From Cherax quadricarinatus (taxonomy: Eukaryota; Arthropoda; Malacostraca; Decapoda; Parastacidae), in the NCBI RefSeq assembly GCF_038502225.1, contig NC_091292.1, positions 46,208,793 to 46,272,792 on the forward strand: a DNA stretch of 64,000 bases, in the 5' to 3' direction. Within the stretch, counting starts at the first letter, position 1, and every line of letters starts with the position of its first letter. Positions 1 to 10,255 of this stretch are shown here, piece after piece. Made by a program: the position numbers and the translations under genes. The notes under the pieces are model-generated. The model saw only the letters and a program-made list of their open reading frames with translations, was not told the DNA's origin and searched no databases.

Positions 1-1790
1 GGGGACTCTCAAGGCAGTGAAGCCGCAGCTCATGCAGCAAGGGCGTACATCAGGGACCTACCAGAAGACAAGGCTAGAGTCAAACTTGATTTTAGAAATG
101 TCTTTAATATGGTGAAGAGAGAGGTTGTATTGCCGGCCATTCGGGATTGGTTCCCCAGCCTTATTCCTTTCATTTCAGCCGGCTGCAGCAAACTCTCAAT
201 TCTTTTGTTTGTAGAACACGAAATTCTATCATCAGAGGGTGTTCTGCAGGGTGACCCACTCGCTCCACTTCTCTTCTCCTTGGTAGTAAGAGAGCTAACT
301 TCCAGCCTACGCAGCGAGCTCAACATCTGGTACGTGGATGATGGCACTCTGGCAGGTACTGAAGAGTCCCTGTTAGAGAACCTTCAACTGGTGAAAACAC
401 AGGGAGAAAACTTGGGACTCATCCTCAATCCTTCCAAGTGTGAAATCATCACAGCGAACCAGGAAATAATCAAACCCGCATGAAGAATCCTCCCAGAAGT
501 CTCTGCTACCACTCCGTCCAACAGTACCCTCTTGGGAGCACCGCTGGGTCACCAGGCCATCAACACTGTCCTCAAGGACAAACTGAATGACCTGATGAGA
601 GTGGAGGAGAGAATAAGCGATCTTGATGCCCATGATACTCTGTATCTCCCCACAAGTTGTCTTACTATGCCAAGACTCACTTCCTGAGGTGTGCACCCTC
701 TTCTGACAGCCTAACACTTGAGGAATATGACGCACACCTGAGATCAACCTATAAGAAGGCCCTGAACCTGTCACTAGAGGATCAGCAATGGGATCAGGCA
801 ACCCTCCCAGTGCGACTGGGAGGTATAGGGGTGCGCAAAGCAACGCATGTAGCTTTACTTGCTTTTCTGTCTTCGTGTTTGGCTTCCAGTGCATTAGTTA
901 AGGAGATTGTCCACGAACGCTTGAGAGACGTGGTAGGAGCTCAAGACCCCAGGTTTACTGAAGCAGCGATGCGGTGGGACACACTTGCAGGCTCCTCCAA
1001 TAGACCAGTTCCTCCCAAAGAGCATAAGCAGTCCCACTGGGACGAACCAATCATGGAAAAAATCGCCAACACAATGCTCATCAATGCCTCAGGAAAGGAC
1101 AAAGCTCGTCTCCTGGCAGTGAAGGCACAACGCTCAGGAGATTTCCTTCTAGCTGTTCCCAATTCCTCCCTGGGCACTCGACTCAACCCACAGGCCATTG
1201 GTGTTGCTCTTCACATAGCCGCCCCCATCCTCACCAAACATAGGTGTATTTGCGGCATGGCGACAGCTGATCAATTCGAACTTCATGGTCTCATGTGTCA
1301 CACAGCAGAAGGGAAATATGCCAAACATGAGGAGGTCAGTGGCATCATAAAGAGAAGCCTCGCCACAACCCGTTGCCCAGCTCAGCAGGACCCCCAAGTG
1401 CAGAGGTCTGACAGAAGTCGAAAGCGTCCTGATGGAGCCACTATGCTACCCTGGAAGGATGGAAAACAGATTGCCTGGAACTACACCTGTGCCGCCACAT
1501 TGGCAGACACCTACTTGACATACTCCGTAGCTGAAGGGTGTGGAGCTGCCAACCACAGGGAGACTTAGAAGTTCCGCAAATATGAAGACATTCACCCTTG
1601 CTATAACTTCATTCCAATAGGGTCGGAGACCCTTGGAGCACGGAGCAAGTGTGCTCTAAAGTTCCTCAAAGAGCTGGGTGAATAGCTCATCATAGAAACC
1701 AAGGACCAGAGGGCGACCAGCTTCCTTTTTCAGAGACTCTGTGTCGCAATCCAGTGAGGAAATGCCTGCAGCATTCTTGGCACACGTCCC
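1..1790 (+). pseudogene. Decayed LINE ORF2: reverse transcriptase plus C-terminal nuclease-like region
   Basis: Frame 1 is open from the window edge to a TGA at 481-483, so the 5' end lies outside. It shows RT core motifs: LDFRNVFNMVKR (about 85-120), QGDPLAPLLF (247-276) and the catalytic box YVDD (331-342). The frame continues past the TGA to about 680, where a small deletion shifts it to frame 3, giving FLRCAP and RLGGIGVRKA. Downstream are a CxC...HxxxC finger-like cluster (1245-1298) and a KRPDG...PW...WNYTC segment (1422-1490). That segment resembles the restriction-like nuclease region of some LINEs. In family members I remember, the residue after the second W is Asp; here it is Asn (1479-1481). 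Further stops lie at 1566, 1683 and 1755. Homology runs to about 1790, and an aataaa occurs at 1877. I infer a dead retrotransposon copy; the clade is not certain. Confidence 0.8.
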
Positions 1791-2022
1791 GCTGCCGGGG
1801 AGCTGGACGAAGTATTCGAGATGTAGCTTCATATTGTATTTTTGTCAATGTATTTTGTCAATTTATTTTGCTTTTAAATAAAGCATATGTAGAATATATA
1901 GGGGGTGGTAGGAGAAAAATTTTCAAACAGCCTCATTGAGAACCTTGAGTTTTCCCTGAAGCAAGTTTATTCTTTTCTCTGAGGATGAGGGTCCCCAGGA
2001 CAGTTCTAGAGGTGGTACCTCG

Positions 2023-2031
2023 TTATATATA

Positions 2032-2128
<97 letters not shown>

Positions 2129-2145
2129 AGAGAGAGAGAGAGAGA
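2023..2145. repeat. (AT)n microsatellite running into (AG)n
   Basis: About 100 bases of alternating AT, interrupted once near 2087, pass directly into about 20 bases of AG. No gene content. Confidence 0.97.
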
Positions 2146-2146
2146 A

Positions 2147-2290
2147 AGGAACCTCGGTACTCGAACTTAATTCGTTCCAGAAGGCTGTTCGGGTGTAGAT
2201 CTGTTTGAGTACCGAACGAATTTTTCCCATAAGAATAATGAAAATTTGATTAATCCGTTTCAGACCCCAAAAATACACTTACAGGGACTT
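2147..2290. repeat. Dispersed repeat with imperfect hairpin (cggtactcgaac)
   Basis: The block opens with cctcggtactcgaac (2152-2166) and carries the near-inverse gtttgagtaccg about 35 bases later, so it can fold. The same opening motif recurs at 3512-3526 in the receptor intron, so this is a dispersed repeat and not a local accident. I recall similar sequence as common in decapod genomes, but cannot name the element. Confidence 0.6.
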
Positions 2291-2977
2291 CGCGGTGTAT
2301 TTTCATAAGGTATTTATAATTGTATTCTCCTTTTCTTGGTCTCATTTGAGAGAATGAAGGATATATTACAGTCTAAGAGTACCTTGAAATTGAGCTTGGA
2401 CTAGCGGAAATGTTCGATTTTTACTGATGTTCAAGAGTAAACAAATCGCTTCACGTGTCCAATACTCATCAACTGGTGGGTCTAATATGCTTTCACAAAT
2501 GTGCTGATACTATTTATACCATTTTTTCAATAATGCAGTAGTCTGTATAACAGTAAAGTGGGAGGAGCTGTAGGAGAGAGAGGGAGGGGCCAGCAGAAGG
2601 AACATTCAGTATCTGATGAGTCGTCTTGGTAGCCGGATACTAGTAGTGACGCTAATACAATGTTGTGTAATTTCGCTAATATGAGTAATAAAGATTATCT
2701 ATCACAATTATTCCAACTTGATATCAGACACACGGTAGATAACCTAGAAGCTCAATAAAGACGCCAAAATTAATAAAAGGCAGAGGCCTCTCCATATAAT
2801 ATATACAGATAGAGAGATGTCTTCCATGTATTTTCTATACATTTGAAAAAGCTTTTTATTCAAGTGAAACTTTGTGTCTTTTATTTTTTTATTCTGTTAT
2901 TGTTCCTACCTATCAGCTTATAGGTTTAACACTCTCTAATATACATTAATAATATTCTTGCATATTTGATGTTTCAG
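2291..2977. other. Unassigned AT-rich sequence upstream of exon
   Basis: I see no reading frame, repeat family or RNA gene here. Its end (2955-2977) is pyrimidine-containing and finishes in ttgatgtttcag, a plausible splice acceptor for the exon that follows. Earlier exons of the receptor-like gene were not recognised here. Confidence 0.5.
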
Positions 2978-3064
2978 TTGAATCACTTGCTGGACCTGCT
3001 AGACAACTATCCTGCCTTCAGTGTGGGCGGCTTCTATGTCGTGGCTAAAGCTAGGCTGATAGAT
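2978..3064 (+). CDS. Putative gustatory receptor exon (penultimate)
   Basis: An 87-base segment is bounded by an acceptor (tgtttcag, ending 2977) and a consensus donor (gtgagt, from 3065). It is open for exactly 29 codons. The peptide contains LNHLLDLLDNYPAFSVGG followed by FYVVAKARLID. Arthropod gustatory receptors (7tm_7 family) have, just before their last intron, a segment of the type GFF/Y-x-(hydrophobic)-x3-L-(L/I), leading into transmembrane helix 7. The phase-0 junction here joins cleanly to the exon at 6509, which encodes the TM7 motif. Both exons lie on the + strand in the same phase. Gustatory receptors are ligand-gated channels in chemosensory neurons. Upstream exons are not found, so this may be a gene fragment. 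The identification rests on short motifs. Confidence 0.55.
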
Positions 3065-3504
3065 GTGAGTTATATATTTTTATGATATGCACACCTTAAT
3101 ATTTCTTTACACAGTAGTTGAAAAACTTATTAATGCACATAATGGATTCAGGGACCTGATCCAAACATTCTGAGAGATATGTAAGTTACTTTATGATGAG
3201 TAAACCGACAACTTGGAACCATTAATGAGAATAAAGAAAATTAACAGCAAAACTCCAGGATTTACTTTTAACAGTAGGTCATCTTACCAATGTTATTTTG
3301 TCATAGTAATAAGCCGAACTTCACCAATAGGCCGGACACAATAAAAAATTTAACTTTACCCCCAAAAAATCATGGGAATTGATAGATATATATTATTAAA
3401 CAACAATGTTGTAAAAAAAATACTTATTTTTAGACCAAACCTAACTTACAAATCTAAGCTAATCTTATTTTACCTATCGTATTTATTTAACAGAATTCTC
3501 TTAC

Positions 3505-3560
3505 AGTTGACCCTCGGTACTCGAACAGCTCCGGACTCGAACAGTTCAGTCCTCAAACGC
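3505..3560 (+). repeat. Second copy of cggtactcgaac dispersed repeat
   Basis: cctcggtactcgaac at 3512-3526 matches the start of the repeat at 2152. Here it is followed by a second, divergent gactcgaacag, giving a short direct repeat. Confidence 0.55.
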
Positions 3561-3687
3561 TTTGTTTAGTTAAAAAAAATCTCTTGATATTCGACCTATT
3601 GCTCAGGAATTGACCAAGCAAAGACGACCTGCCAGAACATGTGCATCAGCTAACACGGCGCCCAGCTAACAGGGCATGAGATGAGAT

Positions 3688-4030
3688 GAAAAGCTGAAAG
3701 TCACCTGCCTGAAAGCTAGCTGCCTTTTGACCAAAAGTCAAGCGTTAGCTGGGCGCCAAGGTATTGTTCAGTGTGGTACAATGGTAGAGTACTGCGTACC
3801 TTGTTCCAAGGTTTGTAGGTTTGAGTCTCCTTCGGCCTGATATTGTGCTTCCCAGAATACATCGCCTGTTCTGCTAATTCTAAACACTGTAAAAATCTCT
3901 CATCGGTCGATGCATGCGGGGATGGGGATGATGAAAAGTTGAAAGCCACCTGCCTGAAAGCTAGCTGCCTTAGACCGAAAACGTCTAGCGTTAGGCTGGG
4001 CGCCAACGCCTGTTCTGCGAATTCTAAATT
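3688..4030. repeat. Direct duplication flanking a tRNA-like SINE head
   Basis: A block of about 75 bases containing cacctgcctgaaagctagct and ending in tgggcgccaa occurs at about 3688-3760 and again at about 3930-4006. A second short pair, gcctgttctgc-aattctaaa, occurs near 3866 and 4008. The duplicated blocks bracket the tRNA-like sequence, so a SINE may have been copied with its flank. Confidence 0.6.
3764..3836 (+). mobile_element. tRNA-derived SINE head
   Basis: An A-box-like tggtacaatggtagagta (3774-3791) is followed at Pol III promoter spacing by a B-box-like ggtttgagtct (3818-3828). The acceptor stem does not pair well and no CCA-adjacent discriminator structure is convincing. I therefore read it as a decayed tRNA-derived SINE promoter and not a tRNA gene. 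Confidence 0.55.
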
Positions 4031-4049
4031 GATGTATTAGCCTCCACAA

Positions 4050-4490
4050 GCAGTCACAGTGTTGTTATTGATTAAATTCAACTCGTATGTGTTTACAATA
4101 CAATATATACTTGTTGTAGGCTAGTACACAAACGGGAGTAGAATGAAAAAATAGTTCTGAGGCACCCACACCATCATATGTACTCAGATAATGGTTCAAC
4201 ACATAGCTTTGCTGGGTGCATGATATTTGTAGGATTGAGTGATCCTGTGTGGTAGAGCTCCATGTAATTTTCACTTACCATGAGGCGGGCCAAACAACAT
4301 GGGTTCGAGTCCTCGGCTAGTCGCCGTGTTGTTATTCATTAAATACCTTTCGTTCGTGGTTACAATACGATATATACTGCTTGTGGAGGCTGGTACACCA
4401 AACGGAGAGTAGAATAAAATTAGCTCTGAGGCATCCACGCCATCGTATGTCCTCGGATCACGGTACAACACCTAGCTTTGTTGGGTGTAT
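4050..4490 (+). repeat. Two direct copies of a SINE-like unit
   Basis: Copies at about 4050-4262 and 4276-4490 share the order gtgttgttattNattaaat, tacaata-gatatatact, ggctggtacac, tctgaggca-cca, then caacac-tagctttg-tgggtg. The second copy carries a good B box, ggttcgagtcc (4302-4312), just upstream of the shared part. The copies differ at many positions, so they are old. Confidence 0.6.
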
Positions 4491-4960
4491 AATCTTTTGG
4501 GAGGAGGGGCCAGTGTATCTGAAATACGAAGGGAGGAATTGGTCAATGAATTTGCAAATGTCAAACTTAAGCTGAAGGAATCTTACAGAAGACAAGAATC
4601 GCAGGAAGAACTAAAAGCCATAAAGGAAATTGAAAAACAAACAAAATACTTCTTCTCTTACGGTAAATCTAAGGGAAAAACAACATCCAGTATTGGGCCC
4701 CTGCTTAGGCGGGATGGGACATACACAGATGACAGCCAAGAAATGAGTGAGATACTATAGTCCCAGTACGACTCAGTGTTCAGTGAGCCGCTACCCAGAC
4801 TAATGGTCGACAATCCAAATGAATTCTTTAAGAACGAGACCCAAAATTTGGTCATCTCAAAAAATCTCGGATTTTATTTTTACACCACAAGACTTTGAAA
4901 AGGCAATAAATGACAGTACCACGGGAGATAGTAAACAAGGGGATGCCCCAAGAAATAGTA
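4485..4960 (+). pseudogene. LINE ORF2 fragment: linker before the RT domain
   Basis: The translation shows an acidic/basic helix region, then KYFFSYGKSKGKTTSSIGPL and DGTYTDDSQEMSEIL. After a TAG (4758-4760) it continues with SQYDSVFSEPLP and, after frame changes, FTPQDFEKAINDST near 4878-4920. This order (FFSYAK-type, IGPL, DDPEEMAE-type, QYxSVFSEP, then TPxDhxxAIxxL) is the usual linker between endonuclease and RT in CR1/jockey-like LINEs. The RT domain itself is missing: the sequence passes into the zinc-finger ORF below. It has several stops and is non-functional. Confidence 0.7.
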
Positions 4961-5063
4961 AGACAAAGTACCAAAAATAACTGGTGAAGGCTCCATTGTT
5001 AGTACTAGTGCTGAAGATAGTAATGGGGACAGGAAAACACACCAGTAGGGAATACAATCACAA

Positions 5064-5390
5064 AAAAGGCATATATAAAACAGGCCTATGCAAATTCTAT
5101 GCACTTGGTATCTGCAGGCATGGAATTTCTGGGAAAACAGATGGAACATGCATTTTTGACCACCCAAAAAATGTCGTGCCCATATGACAACAGGAAAATG
5201 CAGCCTCCCTTCCTGTAAGCTTTTCCACCCTGAAATGTGTCACTGTTTAGTTCAGGAAAGACAATACTATAAATTATATTGCCAGGCACACCACCTAACA
5301 GGGACAAGAAGACATAGAACATTCAAACCATGGGAAAACCTGGATAGCCACAACCACTCCAGAGAGAGAGGTTTTTCAACGCCAGGAAGG
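5064..5390 (+). pseudogene. LINE ORF1 fragment with CCCH zinc fingers
   Basis: Around 5085-5165 the frame encodes a C-x7-C-x11-C-x3-H finger, beginning CKFYALGIC and ending CIFDHP. After a frameshift at about 5185 a second finger follows with the order GKCSLPSC, KLFHPEMC. Such CCCH fingers are known in ORF1 (nucleic-acid-binding) proteins of decapod LINEs. It sits directly after an RT-linker fragment, the reverse of the ORF1-ORF2 order, so it is probably a separate insertion or a rearranged copy. It could instead be an exon of a host CCCH protein, but the frameshift argues against that. Confidence 0.6.
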
Positions 5391-5395
5391 TAAAA

Positions 5396-6150
5396 AGCTA
5401 GTTGCAAAGGTTATTGGACGAGTTTGGGAGTGTGTGTAAAGGTAGAAAGTTGCAAGTGAACATAGATAAGAGTAAGTATGGAAGGGAGTATAGAAGAAGT
5501 GAATGTTTTCAGATATTTGGGAGTTGACTTGTCAGCAGATGGGTTTATGAAGGATGAAGTTAACCACAGAATTGATGAGGGAAAAAGGTGAGTAGAGTGG
5601 AGACAAAAAACGTTATCAATGGAGGCAAAGAAGGGGATGTATGAAAGTATAGTGGTACAAACACTTTTATATGGGTGTGAAGCTTGGGTTGTAAATGCTG
5701 CAGCGAGGAGGCGGTTGGAGGCAGTGGAGATGTCATGTCTTAGGGCAATGTGTGGTGTAAATATTATGCAGAGAATTCGAAGTGTGGAAATTAGGAGAAG
5801 GTGTGGAGTTAATAAAAGTATTAGTCAGAGGGCTGAAGAGGGGTTGTTGAGGTGGTTTTGGTCATTTAGAGAGAATGGATCAAAGTAGAATGACATGAAG
5901 AGCATATAAACCTGTAGGGAAAGGAAGGCGGGGTAGGTGTCATTCTCGAAAACGTTGAATGGAGGGGGTAAAGGAGGTTTTGTGGGCAATGGGCTTTTAC
6001 TTCCAGGAAGCGTGCATGAGCGTGCTAGATAGGAGTGAATGGAGACGAATGGTTTTTGGGACCTGATGAGCTGTTGGAGTGTGAGCAGGGTAATATTTAG
6101 TGAAAGGATTCAGGGAAGCCGGTTATTTTTATATAGCAGTTTGGAAGGAT
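5396..6150 (+). pseudogene. LINE 3' end, RTE-like ORF2 C-terminus
   Basis: Fragments in shifting frames include LLQRLLDEFGSVCKGRKL and NIDKSK, then an open stretch 5619-5888. That stretch reads YESIVVQTLLYGCEAWVV, LEAVEMSCLRAMCGV, IRRRCGV and GLLRWFWSF. The tail near 5965-6065 reads GFYFQEACMSV and DRSEWRRMVFG. This is the typical post-RT region of RTE-like elements: LLYGSE-W, hExxCLRxhxGV, hLRWfGHh, then a short basic end. In-frame stops and shifts make it dead. The non-coding stretch to about 6150 is probably its 3' UTR. Confidence 0.7.
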
Positions 6151-6379
6151 GTGTAATAGGATTATATATATAATTGGAGCCCTGATATTATATTCTATAT
6201 GGAGCTTTTTATATTATTTCAGGACACTTTTTATATTGTATCTTTATATATGCTTCTAAACTGTTGTATCTGAGCACCTCTGCAAAAACAGTGATTATGC
6301 ATGAGTGAGGTGAAAGTGTTGAATGATGATGAAAGTATTTTCATTTTTGGGGATTTTCTTTCTTTTTGGATCACCCTGC

Positions 6380-6452
<73 letters not shown>
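6380..6452. repeat. (TA)n microsatellite
   Basis: About 70 bases of uninterrupted TA, 60 bases upstream of the putative last receptor exon. Confidence 0.97.
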
Positions 6453-6453
<1 letters not shown>

Positions 6454-6508
6454 GCATAGCTGGTCTTCTGTTGCACTTATAAATTATTGATAATATTGAC
6501 ATTCGCAG

Positions 6509-6643
6509 ATTGCAAGTTTCGTTGCTACTTACCTGGTGATCTTGCTACAGTTCAAGGTAGGAGAAGACCCGAATCCTCCATCAACTCACACACTGCCTCT
6601 AACAACACCTGCCAGTAATGTTGCTGTATGCTCTAGCAGGTGA
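6509..6643 (+). CDS. Putative gustatory receptor terminal exon (TM7)
   Basis: After an acceptor attcgcag, the frame encodes IASFVATYLVILLQFK, then a 28-residue tail rich in Pro, Thr and Ser, and a TGA at 6641-6643. TYhhhhhQF is the signature at the end of transmembrane helix 7 in arthropod gustatory receptors and is normally within a few residues of the C-terminus. It joins in phase 0 to the exon at 2978-3064, giving ARLID-IASFVATYLV, which fits the family pattern. The tail after QFK is longer than usual and comes partly from a local degenerate repeat (6605-6725). The true protein may therefore use the gtagga donor right after the Lys codon, or the gene may be decayed. Confidence 0.55.
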   Translation: MASFVATYLVILLQFKVGEDPNPPSTHTLPLTTPASNVAVCSSR

Positions 6644-6725
6644 AGAACACAAGACAACTTAAGCAACACCTGTTGTATATACCGGCAGGTGAAGACTGCA
6701 AATCTACAACAGCTACACCTTCCTA
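6605..6725. repeat. Degenerate tandem repeat of about 64 bp
   Basis: caacacctg...gcaggtgaagaaca recurs as caacacctg...gcaggtgaagactgc and partially a third time as cagctacacc. It overlaps the end of the putative receptor exon. Confidence 0.45.
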
Positions 6726-8310
6726 GTGATGCTGAAATATACTCTGAAAGATCACAAAGAAGCATCATGAACATCTGCCCAGGATGTTATCCTGTCAAAC
6801 CACACAAACTGTCTCCTAGTAAGCAGGTGTCCAAAAATATTAGATATTTTTGATTCATTTGTGATATATATTCCAGGTAGCAATATTTTAATTTCAGTAA
6901 AATTTATAAGTAGAAATGTGCCAGTGTACGCGTGTGTATTGTTGGATCTATCTAGTAACCGAGTATGTCACAACATTCTAGGAAAAAATATAAGCTTGGA
7001 TAGTGAAAATATTTTTAAGTATTCTATGACGTAGGTTACGGATCAGTCTTTGCCATTTATATATCAATGATTCTCTTAGTTGTATCTAATTAGCAGATGT
7101 TTTGGTTCAGAGAAGCAGAACCTTCACAGTTTTTCATAACTTCTTAGCGTACCCAACGCAACTAAAGAGCTGGTGTAAACTACATTAGAGATTTGATTAT
7201 TGTTTAACACTGACTTCATTTCCAGTCCGGCAGGCACCTACAGACTCACAAAAAACTTCTTAAAGCAAATTATGCAACGAATTTCATGTTCAGTTTTTTT
7301 TTTTTTTTTAGATTTTATAAACTTAAACCAAACCAGTGTGTATATCTAACCAATAAATCGATAACTGTTGATAAAGCAGTCGAGTTATACCGTAACATCT
7401 ACTGGAAAGGGGTTTCTGTGATTAAGAGTTCATCAGAAACTACTGGAGCTGTTTTTGATACCGGTCCTGGTATCAATGCTTGGGATGCTAGTGTTGACGA
7501 CCGTAGAGGTTCTCTAGATTGTGTAGAAGTTCGTAGTAGTTAACTAAGCTAGTACGGTGATGATGCTGTCAGTGTCTACATCATTTATAAATGTCAGTGC
7601 TTCTTAACATGTGAAGATATACTGGGACTAACAAAGGGTAACCTGCATGTATAACTCTCCGAAGAAATGCCAAAAATTCTTGAATTATGGCTCATGCGGA
7701 TTCATAAAACTCTTCCACTAAAAATTTTGCAGTAATCTAGTAAATGAAGGCCACTAACGATCCACACGGTTGTGCTGAACATACAAGCTATTTATAATCA
7801 AACAATTAATAGTGATTTTTTATTGCCAGGCAGCCATGAAAAATGTCAGTAATGTATCAGGACTTAGGATCCATGCTGTCTGACATCAGAGACTGTGATG
7901 GAATTATCATAGCCACACATACTAAGTCCAGCCAACGTTCTAAAAAGTGATGCTGAGCAATGATGAGACTCTTCAAACCACTTGTAATTCTTCACGCTGG
8001 AATACTGCTGCATGCTAACAGCCCCATTCAAAGCGAATAAACTGCTAAGCTACACTAAATGTATAATTTCAAACAATAAAAAGCAGGGATGTAATAAAAA
8101 CATTAAGTGAGAACTCGATACATAAATAGAAAATGGTAAAAGCTGATAAGTGGAAGTAATGATACTGGTAGTAGAGAATCCCTTTAATACAAAGTTTCTC
8201 CAAAGAATAAGCAAATACATAGCCTTATAAAGTAAACAAACATCCTAAGGTCAGGCTCAGAAAAATACTTATTGTGTGGGAATGAGATCAAATATTTGTA
8301 TAAGAGAAAG
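6726..8310. other. Unassigned region
   Basis: No convincing gene or repeat. An 85-codon open frame at 7286-7543 is preceded by a long T tract ending in tag at 7309-7311, which could be a splice acceptor. Its peptide (YKLKPNQCVYLTNK...) matches no family I recognise, so it is not called. Confidence 0.5.
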
Positions 8311-9540
8311 ATCAGGTACTGATGAAAGTTGAGTACATGAATGACGCACAATGTGGGTAATAGGTTCAGACAACATATACTGTCAGCTGTTTTGCTCAAT
8401 AATATTGGTGAGAGAGATCGCTGCCACTTCCAAAATTTTTGGCTGACTCTCGTTCTTCCTGAGTAACTGTTGTGTTCTTCCATGTTGTGAGAATGAGGGT
8501 TTTGATGGGCTATGCATGAACTGTCAGGTCTTCCTGACACAGAATTTATCGCATTCATCATACATTATGTTACATTCTCCTGCTGTGCAAGTGGTTCTGG
8601 GTCTAGGGCTTCTGGTGATGTCTTTGGTAGTTTCACTGGTAAGAAGTGCTACATCCACGTTGACTTTTCGTAGAATAGGAGCGATGGAGAGGGCAATTTG
8701 TTGAGTATGTAGGACTGTATGTTAAAAGGACACAAGGGCAGCTAATGTGACATTTTATTGCAGTAAGGTTTTGCTCTCCAGGAGCTTGACAAAGCTCCTG
8801 GAGAGCGAAACGTTGCCACAAAAATATATCACATTAGTTGCACTTGTGTCCTTTTACTTTATATATTGTCAGTAATTCTACCAACTTATATATGTAGGAC
8901 TGGTCCATATTGGTATCATCTATGGGGATGCAGTGTATGAAGAAGGATTTCTGTTTTCGCGAGAAAATACCTTCTTAATATGTTCTTGCTGCTGTGAAAG
9001 ATATTAATTACTGGAAAGTCGAAGTGCTTGCAGGAAAAGCACTATGATAACGTTCTTCTTGATTTTGAAGCCATGGTGGGAGAAGTGTTGTGCTACGTCA
9101 TATTTATTGCATTTAAAAGCCATTCTTCTCTTCTGATAGTGAACTGTACGAGAGTTCAGGTACGTCGGGAGAGTCTCAAATGTGTGAGACTTAGGAACAA
9201 AGACCAAGATGTTGTTCACATATCTAAGTCAAATAGCGTGTCGTGGGATAATGATCTTCTTGAAATCATCCAGCGCCGGTAACAGGAAGAACTTTTTTAA
9301 TGGCTACATTGAGGAAATGGTGGCACCCAGAGCTACACTCGCTCACCTTCACTATGATTATCAATTTCCTATACCATTCCGGGTATATGCTACGAAAAAG
9401 TGCCCATACCTTTACTGTCGAGAAACAAAAATCATGCAGCCCAGCTCAGTAAGTCCTTATGTAGCACCAGTTCCTTACTCGCTGCTGAGGACATCAGAAA
9501 AAAAGGTGAATGGCACACAACCAAGAGGAGCCTAAAATCC
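8311..9540 (-). pseudogene. Decayed Penelope-like element (RT end and GIY-YIG region)
   Basis: Reading the minus strand from about 9250, RYVNNILVFVPKS corresponds to the RT YxDD box with both Asp replaced by Asn. YLNSRTVHYQ and, 3' of it, FSHHGFKIKKNVIIVLFLQA follow. The last resembles the PLE thumb segment (SHHxxKh...hhxxFhxRAL). Beyond the 173-bp hairpin insertion at 8718-8890 come YDECDKFCVRKT, in the position of the GIY-YIG core, and a region resembling RKILE...LTNII near 8390-8440. Stops and shifts are frequent. A copy of the same family lies on the other strand at 11865-12475. Confidence 0.6.
8718..8890. mobile_element. 173-bp hairpin insertion with 12-bp target duplication (element A)
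   Basis: Flanked by identical tatgtaggactg at 8706-8717 and 8891-8902. Terminal arms aaaaggacacaag (8724-8736) and cttgtgtcctttt (8843-8855) are perfect inverses. An inner perfect 15-bp stem (8773-8787 with 8792-8806, loop gaca) ends in gcgaaacgtt. The right end holds ttgtcagtaattctacca (8866-8883), a small terminal hairpin shared with other elements in this window. It has no coding capacity, and it interrupts the minus-strand PLE above. Confidence 0.8.
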
Positions 9541-9942
9541 AAAAAGACCACCTGCTTTATAGGCTTTATGACAGAAGCTAGTAGAACTCAGATACATTTT
9601 TCACCATTGCCAGCCTGTCTAATCATTGTATCCAGCATCGTGACCGAGGCCTTCACCCTACGACTTAAATTATCTACATTAATGCAAAAGCTGCCCAACT
9701 CACTGTATCTCCAGGAATCGCAGACACAATTTTCCTGTTTTCATTAAGGGATATTTACATAGTATCCTCACAGTATCCCTGCCATGTATCAAGAATACCT
9801 TGAAAAGGACCATTTTTAAAGATTCGCTGCGAAACATCATATGACTAAGATATGAGGACATTTTCTTCATCATTATTCTTAAGTGTTTTAAACTCACTCA
9901 GTTCAGAAACTTGGCAGTTAGTTTAATATATTTATTATGTAC
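9541..9942. other. Unassigned region
   Basis: No gene, repeat unit or RNA structure recognised. Confidence 0.5.
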
Positions 9943-10255
9943 TCCATACTCATCCTGTGGGTGGTAGTCACACCATACCCATCCTGTGGGTGGTAGTCAC
10001 ACCATACCCATCCTGTGGGTGGTAGTCACACCATACCCATCCTGTGGGTGGTAGTCACACCATACCCATCCTGTGGCTGGTAGTCACACAATACCCATTA
10101 TGTGGGTGGTAGTCACACCATACCCATCCTGTGGGTGGTAGTCACACCATTCACATCCTGTGGGCAGTAGCCACACCATACCCATCCTGTGGGTGGTAGT
10201 CACACCATACCATCCTGTGGGTGGTAGTCACACCATACCATCCTGTGGGCAGTAA
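9943..10255. repeat. 29-bp minisatellite, about 11 copies
   Basis: Unit contains catcctgtgggtggtagtca followed by caccataccc. Later copies carry single-base losses and gtgggcagta variants. Confidence 0.95.

Larger units (their letters stand above)
3065..6508 (+). other. Putative 3.4-kb intron filled with transposon debris
   Basis: It starts gtgagt and ends attcgcag. It contains a second copy of the cggtactcgaac repeat, tRNA-derived SINE sequence, fragments of three LINEs and a (TA)n tract. The stretch 3071-3500 has no feature I recognise beyond AT-rich sequence. Confidence 0.5.

Noticed and set aside
3764..3836. A functional tRNA gene
   Set aside because: A and B boxes are present but the cloverleaf stems do not pair convincingly; the sequence sits in duplicated SINE-like repeat.
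7286..7543. 85-codon open frame possibly starting after a splice acceptor at 7311
   Set aside because: No recognisable motif and no partner exon. It could be real, but I cannot support it.
8773..8806. Intrinsic terminator or microRNA precursor at the 15-bp hairpin
   Set aside because: The hairpin lies in the centre of a flanked insertion with inverted ends, and the stem is too short for a typical pre-miRNA.
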